A stretch of DNA of 64,000 nucleotides from Polyangia bacterium (GTDB lineage Bacteria > Myxococcota_A > Polyangia > Nannocystales > Nannocystaceae). Where the stretch lies: contig JAUHWG010000003.1 of NCBI GenBank assembly GCA_030424595.1, positions 62,001-126,000 on the forward strand. The letters run 5' to 3'. Both the position numbers and the translations under genes were made by a program. The notes beneath the pieces were generated by a model. The model was not told the origin of the DNA. It made no database searches and worked only from the letters and a program-made list of their open reading frames with translations. The first letter of the stretch is position 1. Each line of letters starts with the position of its first letter. Shown piece by piece: positions 23,602 to 32,009 of the stretch.

Positions 23602-26307
23602 ATGATGATGAACTATCTAGCGCGGGGTCATTGTACCTCCATTTATCTCGTGAGCTTGGCGAGCACGGCGCTCCTCTTCGGTTGTAGCGGTGATGACACC
23701 GCGCAGAACACGGAGTCCGCGACGGGCACCGGGACGACCACCCAAGGCCCTGGGACGATGACCGGGACAAGCTCGGAGTCGGACGCGACCACGGATATGA
23801 CGGTCACGGGGGGGACGATGGGCTCGACCACGGGTTGTCAAGCCGGCGAGAACGCCTGTGGCGGCTGCGATCCGCTCGACGGGGTCCCTGGAGAGGCCTG
23901 CGGCGGCTGTGAGCAGACTTTCTGGGAGTGTGACGGCGAGGAGGGGGTCGCTTGTGTCGGCGAAGATCCGAAGGCGACGGAGTACTGGCCGGATGACGAT
24001 GGGGACGGCTATGGTGACGAGAACGCCCAGCCGAGCAAGTTCTGCGTCGACCCAGGGACAGGCTGGTCGCCGACGAACGACGACTGCGACGATGATGTCT
24101 CCTCCGCGAACCCGATGGGCAGCGAGGTCTGCAATGGGATCGACGATGACTGCAACGGCCTGACGGACGAGGCGCCGGCGGACACGCTTTGTGAGGATGT
24201 CTGCTGCGACGTCGAGAAGGTCTGCAACGGCGACAGCTGCGCTGACAAGTGCGCTGGTGGAGAGCTCTGCGGGGCTGATCTTGACCTCTGCTGTGAAGGG
24301 GACACGGTCTGCTACTCGAACGCCTGCATCGCCCCGGGGGCTGCCTGCGAGTTCACCGAGGAGTGTGCCATCGACGAGATCTGCGCCGCCTCGCTCGGTC
24401 AATGTGTACCCAAGGACATCCTCCCGGAGTGCGAGTTTATCCCCGAATTCGGCGACTTCGAGCCCGTGCAGGGCTGCCGCTGGACGCCCGCGGGGCTCAA
24501 CGACTTCACGAGCCGCCGTGATGTCGTCGCTACGCCGATCGTGATCAACCTGAGCGATGACAACAAGGACGGCGCGACCGACGACCTCGACACGCCAGAC
24601 ATCGCCTTCCTCACCTACGACCTCAACGGCAACGGCTGCTGCAACGTCGACGCGACGATCCGTGTCGTCAGCGGTGAGTGCAACGAGGACAAGACGATGA
24701 CGACCTTGGCGTCGCTCTCGGCCCCAGCCCTCACCAACGACGCAGGCATCGCTGCCGGTGATCTCGACGGCGACGGCGTGCCGGAGCTGCTCGCGATCGG
24801 CAAGTTCGGCGGACAGCCGCAGGGGGTGGTCGCCTTCACGCGGACGAGCGACGACGCGACGAGCTGGGAGGTCCTGTGGACGAACGAGGAGTACCCGCGC
24901 TGGAACGTGCACACCCGCGGAGGGGCCGTCATCTCGCTCGCAGACCTCGAGGGGGACGGTGTCCCTGAGGTCATCGTCGGCAACGTCGTCCTCGACGGCG
25001 TCACCGGCGACCTCAAGTGGGATGGTGTCGTCACCAGCGGAGGATCGGGCGGTATCGGCAACAACGGCTTCCTCGGCCCCTCGTCGACGGTCGCGGACCT
25101 CGATCTCGACGGTAAGCAAGAGGTCATCGCCGGCAACACGGTCTACAACTTCGACGGCACCGTGAAGTTCAACTACGACTATGTCGGCAACAACTCCCCG
25201 TGCGGCGGCAGTCTGCCCTGCGACGGCTTCAACGCCGTCGGGAACTTTGACGACGACGACATGGGCGAGGTCGTCATCGTCCGCCTGGGCGAGGTCTTCA
25301 TCATCGATGATGACGGCATGCTCATCGAGCGGATCAAGCTCCCCAAGATCAACTGTGGCAACAATGAGTCCGGACCGCCGACGATCGCCGACTTCGACGG
25401 CGACATGCTCCCCGAGATCGGGACCGCCTCCGCGGACTACTATGTGGTCGCAGACCCGAAGTGTGTCGGCAACCCGCTGCCGGCCGGCTGTGACAGCCAG
25501 GGGATCCTGTGGAAGACGGCCAACGAGGACTGCACAAGCCGCGTCACCGCATCGAGCGTCTTTGACTTCGAGGGCGACGGCTCGGCCGAGGTCGTCTACG
25601 CGGACGAGGTTCACTTCCGGGTCTTCGACGGACAGACCGGCGATATCCTCTTCTCCGACAACAGCTTCCGCTCGCACACGCGTATCGAGATGCCCGTGAT
25701 CGCCGACGTCGACCGCGACGGGTCCGCGGAGATCGTAGTCGGCGAGAACGGCTGGAATGGCGGTCAGCCTGGCCTCGAGATCTGGCACGACGCCGCCGAC
25801 CTGTGGGTGCGGACGCGGCGAATCTGGAACCAGCATGGCTATTACATCACCAACATCTCGAAGGACGGCGAGATCCCAGCCATGCCCGAGGCCAACTGGC
25901 TCAACACGCGCTTCAATAACTTCCGCCAGAACGTGCAGCCTGGGGGTCTCTTCACCGCGCCCGACGGGATCATCCCGACGATGATCTGCGACGCGAAGGC
26001 GGTGATGGAGGGTCAGCTCAAGGTGTCGGTGGTGGTCAAGAACGACGGTGCGGAGGTCATGCTGGCGGGGACGACGGTGCACCTGGAGCTCGACAAGGAC
26101 GGGATGATCACGTCGCTGACGGACCTGGTCACGTCGAAGGACCTGCAACCAGGGCAGATCGAGATCCTTCAGGTGGAGGTCACGCTGCCCCCGGACGCGC
26201 CGGAGCTGCCCTTTAATGTCCGGGCGATCGTCGACTCACTGCTGGAGGTCGACGAGTGCATTGAGGACAATAACGCGACCCAGACGCTCTGCTTTATCCC
26301 GCAGTAG
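23602..26307 (+). CDS. Large MopE/FG-GAP surface lipoprotein
   Basis: 901 residues. Signal peptide with lipobox LLFGC, then a 50-residue Thr/Gly/Ser linker (TGTGTTTQGPGTMTGT). Cys-rich segments follow (CGGCDPLDGVPGEACGGC, then EVCNGIDDDCNGLTDE, the MopE-type metal-binding motif, and further Cys pairs to about 270). From about 300 to 760 there are repeated FG-GAP/VCBS units (AAGDLDGDGVPELLAIGKFG, ISLADLEGDGVPEVIVG, VADLDLDGKQEVIAG, IADVDRDGSAEIVVG), which form a calcium-binding beta-propeller. The last 100 residues look like a CARDB adhesion module (NDGAEVMLAGTTVHLEL, CIEDNNATQTLCF). It is a surface-anchored protein, perhaps for adhesion or binding of metal. The start is the first of three Met. 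Confidence 0.85.
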   Translation: MMMNYLARGHCTSIYLVSLASTALLFGCSGDDTAQNTESATGTGTTTQGPGTMTGTSSESDATTDMTVTGGTMGSTTGCQAGENACGGCDPLDGVPGEACGGCEQTFWECDGEEGVACVGEDPKATEYWPDDDGDGYGDENAQPSKFCVDPGTGWSPTNDDCDDDVSSANPMGSEVCNGIDDDCNGLTDEAPADTLCEDVCCDVEKVCNGDSCADKCAGGELCGADLDLCCEGDTVCYSNACIAPGAACEFTEECAIDEICAASLGQCVPKDILPECEFIPEFGDFEPVQGCRWTPAGLNDFTSRRDVVATPIVINLSDDNKDGATDDLDTPDIAFLTYDLNGNGCCNVDATIRVVSGECNEDKTMTTLASLSAPALTNDAGIAAGDLDGDGVPELLAIGKFGGQPQGVVAFTRTSDDATSWEVLWTNEEYPRWNVHTRGGAVISLADLEGDGVPEVIVGNVVLDGVTGDLKWDGVVTSGGSGGIGNNGFLGPSSTVADLDLDGKQEVIAGNTVYNFDGTVKFNYDYVGNNSPCGGSLPCDGFNAVGNFDDDDMGEVVIVRLGEVFIIDDDGMLIERIKLPKINCGNNESGPPTIADFDGDMLPEIGTASADYYVVADPKCVGNPLPAGCDSQGILWKTANEDCTSRVTASSVFDFEGDGSAEVVYADEVHFRVFDGQTGDILFSDNSFRSHTRIEMPVIADVDRDGSAEIVVGENGWNGGQPGLEIWHDAADLWVRTRRIWNQHGYYITNISKDGEIPAMPEANWLNTRFNNFRQNVQPGGLFTAPDGIIPTMICDAKAVMEGQLKVSVVVKNDGAEVMLAGTTVHLELDKDGMITSLTDLVTSKDLQPGQIEILQVEVTLPPDAPELPFNVRAIVDSLLEVDECIEDNNATQTLCFIPQ

Positions 26308-26714
26308 CGAAAGTACCGTCCTTCAGCGAGCGCCGATGGCGGCAGGGGGCGAGGCGACGCTCTCAAAGGGAGCGATCTCTGCGCGAGTACGTCGACGTCT
26401 ACTTGAAGCCGAGCACCCGTGCGAGATATCGCGACATGCAGGAGGAGCCGCGATGGTTCTCATCGCCTTCGCCTCGCCCTCGGCGCCGCCGAAGAGCACC
26501 CCGGAGCCGCGCGCGGCGGCGAGGAAGCGGGGGCGCGCGCGACGTCGCGGGGCGCTTGGGCTCGTAGAGCCCCCTCCCGGCCTCGGGTCCATCGGCTATC
26601 ATCCGCAGCCGGTGCCGGGCAACGTGAGCCAGTCGGCGACCCCGAGGCCGAGCCCCGCGCAAACCTCGACGGTCGCTACCTTCTACGCCCCGAGCCGGCG
26701 CGTACGAAGCCGAC
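26308..26714. other. 407-bp convergent gap with possible gene debris
   Basis: No intact gene. One rightward frame at about 26370-26430 reads RSLREYVDVYLKPSTRARYR, which resembles the N-terminal SAM-like part of tyrosine recombinases, but it degenerates at once. A second rightward frame at about 26640-26735 reads ANLDGRYLLRPEPARTKPTH. Both are too short to assign. Confidence 0.3.
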
Positions 26715-27623
26715 TCACTTCGGCCACGGCGTCGTCACGCTTAGGCGTCGGAGCGCCTCGGTGGCTGTCCCCGCGCCGCTGAGCTCGAGCGCGTAGCCCT
26801 CGCCGCTGGCGACGAAGGTCCCGGTCGGACCGCGAACCAGGCCGTGCGCATCGGCCCAAGCGGCCATCGCGGGGCTCGGCGCCTTGAACCAGAACCTCGC
26901 CTCCGCCACGACCTCCTCGCCCCTGCGCCCGTAGAGGATCGCGAAGGGCCGCACCTCGAGGGCTCGCCCAAGCGAGCGGCTCGGGGCGAAGCGCCAGTCG
27001 CCGTCGACCACCTCAGCGAGCAGCTCCGAGACCGCGGGCTCGTCGACGCTGCGACAGACCGAGACCTCCACACCGGAGACGGAGCCCGGGGGCAAGGCGT
27101 GGTGTGTGAGTTCGACGGGGGCGACGATCAGCGGCTTCCCGAGCACGTCGTCGGCGTCGACGAACTCGAGCGCGCCGGACTGCGACGCATGGCGCTCGAA
27201 GCCGAGGGCGGCGGCGGCCTCGGTGAGCGCCCCGAAGTCGGTGACCTGGAGGTCCGCCCAGACGCTGGTGGTGCAGTGGACCACGCACGCCACCGGCTCG
27301 TTGGTACCCGTGCGATAGCAGGTGTCCTCACGCCAGGCGTCGATGAGCTCCGCCGGGCGACCGAGCGGGAAGTGCGAGGCCAAGGCCGGCCGCGGGAGGT
27401 CGGAGACCCCCGCAGGCGAGCCACCATGATCACGGGCGATGCCGTCGCCGCCGAGCGCCGGGCCGTAGCGCGGGCGCAGCTGCGCAGGCTCGCCCGCCGG
27501 GATCTTCCGGTTCGACACGGTCGCAGCAGCGCTCGAGACCTGCTCCCGCTCCGGCCCGCACGCGGCGAGCGAGCACCCGACGAGCGCGACGCGGACGGGC
27601 AGCGAACGGACGCGCCGCAGCAC
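26715..27623 (-). CDS. Lipoprotein of unknown function
   Basis: 302 residues if GTG at 27623 is the start. That start gives a clean signal peptide, MLRRVRSLPVRVALVGCSLA followed by lipobox LAAC, whereas the open frame runs 182 codons further upstream. The mature part has strands such as FILYGRRGEEVVAEARFWFK and Cys pairs CYRTGTNEPVACVVHC, and ends RLSVTTPWPK. No family recognised. The position of a lipobox in the middle of a longer frame means that either translation begins internally or two genes have become joined in frame. Confidence 0.6.
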   Translation of the reverse strand: MLRRVRSLPVRVALVGCSLAACGPEREQVSSAAATVSNRKIPAGEPAQLRPRYGPALGGDGIARDHGGSPAGVSDLPRPALASHFPLGRPAELIDAWREDTCYRTGTNEPVACVVHCTTSVWADLQVTDFGALTEAAAALGFERHASQSGALEFVDADDVLGKPLIVAPVELTHHALPPGSVSGVEVSVCRSVDEPAVSELLAEVVDGDWRFAPSRSLGRALEVRPFAILYGRRGEEVVAEARFWFKAPSPAMAAWADAHGLVRGPTGTFVASGEGYALELSGAGTATEALRRLSVTTPWPK

Positions 27624-28169
27624 CCACGCTCGGAGCCCGCGCCTCGCTCCCTCCGGGCGAGCGTCGCGCGCTGGGACCCGAGTGCGCACGCCTAACCAGC
27701 TCCAATCGGCGGGCTCCACCCTGTGCACGTCCGCCACGTCGACCTTGAGCTCTTGACTCTGGAGAACCGCCCTGCGAACCGCGAAGACCACGCCCGATCC
27801 GCACGCGACGATGTCCCCGAGGTCCGGTCCTCCTTTGCTCTGCATCTCGCGCAAGATCGTCCTCAGGACCCCGGCGAGATGCTCGATCGCCCGCGAGAGC
27901 GTGTCTCCAGCGAAGCTCGACGCCGATCCTGGCGCGAAGTACCAGGTCATCAGCGGGTAGGGGGGGCCCTGATCAGGGGCGTGGAGCGTGAAGAGCACGC
28001 GCTCACCTTCACTCGAAAGCGTCATGTAGCTCGGCAACGTCAGGCCGATGACCGCGAGCTCGTCCGGCGTGGGGATGTGTTGGCCAACGATCAGCGCTGC
28101 CTCGGCGCGGGGGCTCCAGAGCGCCGCCGTGAAAGCCAGAGGCAGCCTACGGACGAGAGCACGGAACAC
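27624..28169 (-). other. In-frame upstream extension, possibly a separate or fused gene
   Basis: The frame of the lipoprotein is open to ATG 28169 and its extra 182 residues look coding: a basic start with a hydrophobic run (MFRALVRRLPLAFTAALWSP), then VGQHIPTPDELAVIGLTLPS, YMTLSSEGERVLFTLHAPDQ, AIEHLAGVLRTILREMQ and GDIVACGSGVVFAVRRAVLQ. There is no stop before the lipoprotein signal. It may be a secreted protein that has lost its stop codon, giving an in-frame fusion of 484 residues. No family recognised. Confidence 0.4.
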
Positions 28170-29106
28170 TGAGAGACTCTACCTCTCTTCTTCCTGGAAG
28201 CGAACTCCGGTAGGGCCTCGGCTCACTCCCCGTACGGCTCACGTCTTCGAGGAGTGCACAGGCGAGCTCCCTTTCAGGGCCGCGCCGCCGCCGACCCCCG
28301 AGCGGATGACCGCCATCCTCGGCCGCATCCACGAGATGTCCTCGATGCCATCACGGCGCGACTTCGTTCGGCTGGTGGCCGCGCTCCCGCTGGCTCATGC
28401 CCTAAGCACGCCTCCCCTCCACAAGAAGCCCCCAGCACGCGAAACGCCGCTGCGCTCCCGAATTCGGGACTTTCTTGTGAGGGGGGGCTGCCCCTCATTG
28501 TCCCAGAGTTGCCCTACGTGCCCCAATCTGGGCCCAAATTCAGCCCTGCATTCGCATGCGTCGAGTGGGCCCCGATGGAGCCGGACGGTCGACCGTCGCG
28601 GCCCACATGACGCGCTACTTTGGATCGAGCATCATGATGATGTTCGCTGGTCGGAGCAGCCGGCGGAGCTCGGGCGCTCTACAACCTGCTGGAGCTGGCA
28701 GAGGTGCTGGAAGGAGAGCGGCGTGTGGAGGAAGGTTCGAGAGGTGATTGGCGAGTAAGTTTGGTACGTTGCTCGACCGCTCTTCGCCCACGACGAGATC
28801 CCCGGCTGGAGTGCGGCGAAGCGCTTGACGAAGAGTCGTGTGAGGTGGGGGCGGATCTAGACGGTCAGGCTGCCACGAGGTCTGTGGTTCGCGCTCGATC
28901 GTTACAGAGACGGCGCGGGCCCCCATCGATGGCGTAGGGCGGGGGCACAGGTCGAACCCGCGCCAGGGGATAGATTGATTCCGACCCTTGTGCTGTTGGC
29001 TGTCCTTGCCACTGGACACTCTTTTCAGGGGCCATCTTCACCTTCTCTTCGTCATGCGCGTTCTGGTCCCTATTGTTTCTCTCAAGGGGCAGATACTCTG
29101 GCGGCC
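28170..29106. other. 937-bp region with gene remnants before an orphan nuclease
   Basis: No intact gene. It holds a Tat-leader remnant (28336-28758, listed separately) and other short frames, for example ALYNLLELAEVLEGERRVEE at about 28675-28735, that look like broken coding sequence. The less GC-biased composition begins after about 28430 and continues into the nuclease gene, as expected for an acquired segment. Confidence 0.4.
28336..28758 (+). pseudogene. Tat signal peptide followed by degenerate sequence
   Basis: ATG at 28336 (or 28306) gives MSSMPSRRDFVRLVAALPLA, a good twin-arginine leader (SRRDFV) with a hydrophobic core ending AHAL. The next 110 codons are Arg/Ser/Trp/Cys rich and not protein-like. 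This looks like the 5' end of a secreted-protein gene whose body has been lost or replaced. Confidence 0.3.
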
Positions 29107-30252
29107 ATGCACCTCGAAGAGAAGCTGAAGAGTTTGGCGGCCAAGGCTGAGAACATGACGGCCCTCCTTGAGACCGAGGAGGCTACCAAGAACGCGCTCG
29201 TCATGCCCTTTATCGCAGCACTCGGGTACGATGTCTTCGACCCGACGGAGGTGATTCCTGAGTTTACCGCCGATGTCGGGATCAAGAAGGGGGAGAAGGT
29301 CGACTATGCGATCAAGCGTGGGGATGACATCGTCATGCTGATCGAGGCTAAGAGGATCCAGGCAGACCTCAATGTTGCTCATTCGAGTCAGCTCTTTCGC
29401 TACTTTACGACCACCAAGGCGAGAATTGGCGTTCTGACGAACGGTGTGATCTACCGATTCTTCTCCGACCTGGAGGAGTCAAACAAGATGGACGAGAAGC
29501 CATTCTTGGAGCTCAACCTGCTCAACCTTCGAGAGAGCCTTGTAGGTGAGGTCAGCAAGCTGTCAAAGGCGCAGTTCGACCTAGACAACATGTTGGAGGC
29601 TGCGAGTGACCTCAAATACATGCGTGAAATTCGTGCGACTCTTGAGGTCCAGCTGGAGGAACCGAGCGAGGAATTTGTCCGCTTCTTCTTCCAGCAGGCA
29701 AACCCAAAGGGGCGCTTCGTCTCGTCTGCGAAGGCGCAGTTTGCACGTCTCGTCAAACAGACACTGGCGCAGTTCATCAGCGACAAGGTCGGCGCCCGCC
29801 TCCGCTCGGCTCTCGCTCAGGAAGACGCCTCTGCCCAACATGGCGAGGTCAGAGCGACGGAGGTCGAGAGCAAGACTGACGCCGAGCACATTGATGACTC
29901 CGGAATTGTGACGACCGAAGAGGAGCTTGAGGGGTATAGGATTATCACGGCCATAGTATGCGATGTTCTGCCAGCCGAGCGGATCACCTACCGCGATAGC
30001 AAGTCCTACTTCGCCGTGTTGGTCGACGGGAAGAGCCGTCGACCATTAGCGCGACTTCACTTCAACCGGAACCAGAAGTATGTCGGGACTTTCGACGCGA
30101 AGAAGAAGGAGACGCGCCATGCGATCGCGGATGTTCAGGGAATCTATGCGCTTCGGGAGCCCCTTCGCGCAATGGCTCAGCACTGGATCAGTCTCGACCA
30201 GGCGGCGCGGAAGCCGGCTGTAGACGAGACAAAGAAGGAAGTTCCGCACTAG
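29107..30252 (+). CDS. Orphan HsdR-N-type (PD-(D/E)XK) restriction-endonuclease-like protein
   Basis: 381 residues from ATG 29107; the frame is open to 28975, but that part is unlike the family. The N-terminal 150 residues match the nuclease domain of type I restriction subunits: EEATKNALVMPFIAALGYDV, FTADVGIKKGEKVDYAIKRG, and the catalytic pattern Asp...IEAKRIQADL, followed by HSSQLFRYFTTTKARIGVLTNG. There is no helicase, methylase or specificity gene nearby. The C-terminal part (about 275-365) contains EELEGYRIITAIVCDVLP and ARLHFNRNQKYVGTFD, a pattern seen in stand-alone members of this family. Codons use more A/T at position three than the neighbours, so transfer is likely. It may be a defence nuclease or a DNA-repair enzyme. 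Confidence 0.8.
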   Translation: MHLEEKLKSLAAKAENMTALLETEEATKNALVMPFIAALGYDVFDPTEVIPEFTADVGIKKGEKVDYAIKRGDDIVMLIEAKRIQADLNVAHSSQLFRYFTTTKARIGVLTNGVIYRFFSDLEESNKMDEKPFLELNLLNLRESLVGEVSKLSKAQFDLDNMLEAASDLKYMREIRATLEVQLEEPSEEFVRFFFQQANPKGRFVSSAKAQFARLVKQTLAQFISDKVGARLRSALAQEDASAQHGEVRATEVESKTDAEHIDDSGIVTTEEELEGYRIITAIVCDVLPAERITYRDSKSYFAVLVDGKSRRPLARLHFNRNQKYVGTFDAKKKETRHAIADVQGIYALREPLRAMAQHWISLDQAARKPAVDETKKEVPH

Positions 30253-30385
30253 CGACCGTGGACACCTTCTGGGCCGTCTGTGCGCCTTGGTCCCGCCGCC
30301 GCGCTTCCACATGACCCGCTGGGATGCCGACGCTGAATGTCGGGCAGCACTTCGCCCAGAGAGCTCGACACCTCGGTAAAGGGAG

Positions 30386-30428
30386 CCCACCAAACCACCA
30401 CACCAAACCACCCACCAAACCACCTGCC
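30386..30428. repeat. CCACCAAA-type low-complexity tract
   Basis: Repeated CCACCAAA/CACCAAACCA units with no G across about 40 bp. On the minus strand this is a G/T tract with many GG and GGG groups and could form a quadruplex. It lies between convergent genes (nuclease and DUF4476 lipoprotein). Confidence 0.65.
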
Positions 30429-30515
30429 AATTCCACCACACGCCCAAAGGGACATATGCTCATTGGTGCGCGGGGCAAGCAAGGGCTCCTCCGCTTCTAC
30501 GGCTCGCGCTCGCCC

Positions 30516-31865
30516 CTAGAGCCCCGGGGCGAGGGCGCGCGCGGCCTCACGGTCGCCGGAGAACGAGAACGCGTCGACCAGCAGGTGCCAGTTGTCCGGG
30601 TCCTCGATCTGATCACGCAGCAGCTCGAGGGCCTCGATCTTGTCCGCGCCCATCGCGAACTCGTCGAGCACGGCGACGGCCTCGGCCGCGGTCAGGCGCT
30701 TGCCGTTGACGGCGAGGCCGAGCGCCGACAGCTTGCTCGCCGACGAGGCCTCGGCCTGGACCGCCGCTAGGATTCCATCGACGTCGCGCGAGCGGGCTGC
30801 GCCGCTCGGCTGCGCAGCGTCGCTCGCCGGTTGGGTCGACGGATTGGCGGCGTCGCGCTCGGCGGCCTGCTCGGCGGCGAGCTCCTGCTCGGCCTCGATC
30901 CGCGCCTGCTCGCGGGCGAGCGCGAGGGCGTCGTTCGAGACGTAGCCGAGCACGCGGGCCGAGTAGCGGGTCTTCTTACCCTTGGTGCTCGTGGACGTGC
31001 ACCACTGCTCGGCCTGGACCGGCACGAGGTGCCCAGTCGAGCGCGCGGCCATGTTTCGAGCCGAGCGAAGCGCGGCGTTGCGGGCCGCATTCTCGTTGCG
31101 GTTGTTGTCGGAGCTGCCGACCACGAAGATCCCGGTGTCGGACTTGGGCGGGCTGTCGACCCAGTCCGGGCAGGTGCTGACGATGCCCTGGCTGTAGGGC
31201 GTGGGGTTGATCTTGAACGCGAAGTAGACGGGCTCGGGGAACTCGGCGGCGCGCTGCCACTCGACCGAGCGGCTGGACCCGCCCTCACCGGCGAGGCCGT
31301 TGGCCGGGTTGGTGCCCTGGCCCTCGATGCTCATGTCGCGCGCGGCGTTGTGGTAGACCGAGCCGGTGCCTTGGATGAACTCGCCGACGAAGCGGTCGGT
31401 GCACTGATCTGGCTGGTCCTTGCAACAGGCCGCGAAGCCGTCGGGGTCGGTGATCTCGGCGACCAGCTTGCCGGTCAGCGTATAGCGGACCTGCGCGGTC
31501 CGTTGGTGTTGGTAGCCGGCCGAGCCGCTCGCGACCACCGGCACGCCGATCTTGACCGCGACTTGGTTGCTGACGTGGAGATCCTCGGTGTACTCGACGT
31601 TGCCGCCCTCGATGAAGCGCGTGGTGATGTACTTCGAGCAGGCGAGCACCATCGTGTTCGACTCGTCGAGATCGGTCACGCCGGCGGGGACGAATCGGCC
31701 GACGTAGATCGACGGGTCGGTGTCGTAGGTGTTGCGCAACCACACTGACGACGACGAGACGACCGAGGCGGTCTGGTTGCTGAGCGCGCTCGCGCAGCTG
31801 GCCAGCAGGGTCAAGCCGAGCAGCGAGAGCTTGGTGAGCGGGGCAAGTCGAGGCGAGCTTCGCAC
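30516..31865 (-). CDS. DUF4476-containing lipoprotein
   Basis: 449 residues from GTG 31865, which places a proper signal peptide (MRSSPRLAPLTKLSLLGLTL) before lipobox LLASC. The open frame extends 45 codons further, but that leader is Pro/Arg rich. The middle holds several Cys (ACCKDQPDQCTDRF, CPDW, CTSTSTKGKK) and a segment ARNAALRSARNMAARSTGHL. A helical Ala/Glu-rich stretch (REQARIEAEQELAAEQAAER) precedes a Ser/Pro linker. The C-terminal about 60 residues (LTAAEAVAVLDEFAMGADKI through LLVDAFSFSGDREAA) match the DUF4476 helical repeat. Function unknown; anchored in the envelope. Confidence 0.75.
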   Translation of the reverse strand: MRSSPRLAPLTKLSLLGLTLLASCASALSNQTASVVSSSSVWLRNTYDTDPSIYVGRFVPAGVTDLDESNTMVLACSKYITTRFIEGGNVEYTEDLHVSNQVAVKIGVPVVASGSAGYQHQRTAQVRYTLTGKLVAEITDPDGFAACCKDQPDQCTDRFVGEFIQGTGSVYHNAARDMSIEGQGTNPANGLAGEGGSSRSVEWQRAAEFPEPVYFAFKINPTPYSQGIVSTCPDWVDSPPKSDTGIFVVGSSDNNRNENAARNAALRSARNMAARSTGHLVPVQAEQWCTSTSTKGKKTRYSARVLGYVSNDALALAREQARIEAEQELAAEQAAERDAANPSTQPASDAAQPSGAARSRDVDGILAAVQAEASSASKLSALGLAVNGKRLTAAEAVAVLDEFAMGADKIEALELLRDQIEDPDNWHLLVDAFSFSGDREAARALAPGL

Positions 31866-32009
31866 GGCCCAAAAATACCACCGCTCGCGGCCCAGCGACG
31901 CAGGCGCTCGGGGGTCCCTCGGCCGAGGCCGACCGAGCCACGCGCTCGGGGTGCACAAGTATGGCTGAGTCGTAGGTCGTGGAGGATCGCACGCCGGCAC
32001 CGTGGCGTT

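Noticed and set aside
23617..26148. 843-codon leftward frame opposite the FG-GAP lipoprotein gene
   Set aside because: It is the antisense shadow of Asp/Gly-rich repeats and has no signal or domain, whereas the sense frame has a lipobox, MopE motif and FG-GAP units.
26368..26450. Possible tyrosine recombinase N-terminal fragment (REYVDVYLKPSTRARYR)
   Set aside because: Only about 20 residues fit and the frame then decays; no catalytic residues, attachment site or other mobile-element gene is nearby.
28556..28747. Walker-A-like string GPDGAGRST in a short rightward frame
   Set aside because: The rest of the frame is not protein-like and overlaps the degenerate Tat-leader frame; probably chance.
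30831..31748. 305-codon rightward frame opposite the DUF4476 lipoprotein
   Set aside because: Antisense shadow with Gly/Arg/Asp/Val bias; the leftward frame has a clear lipobox and DUF4476 segment.
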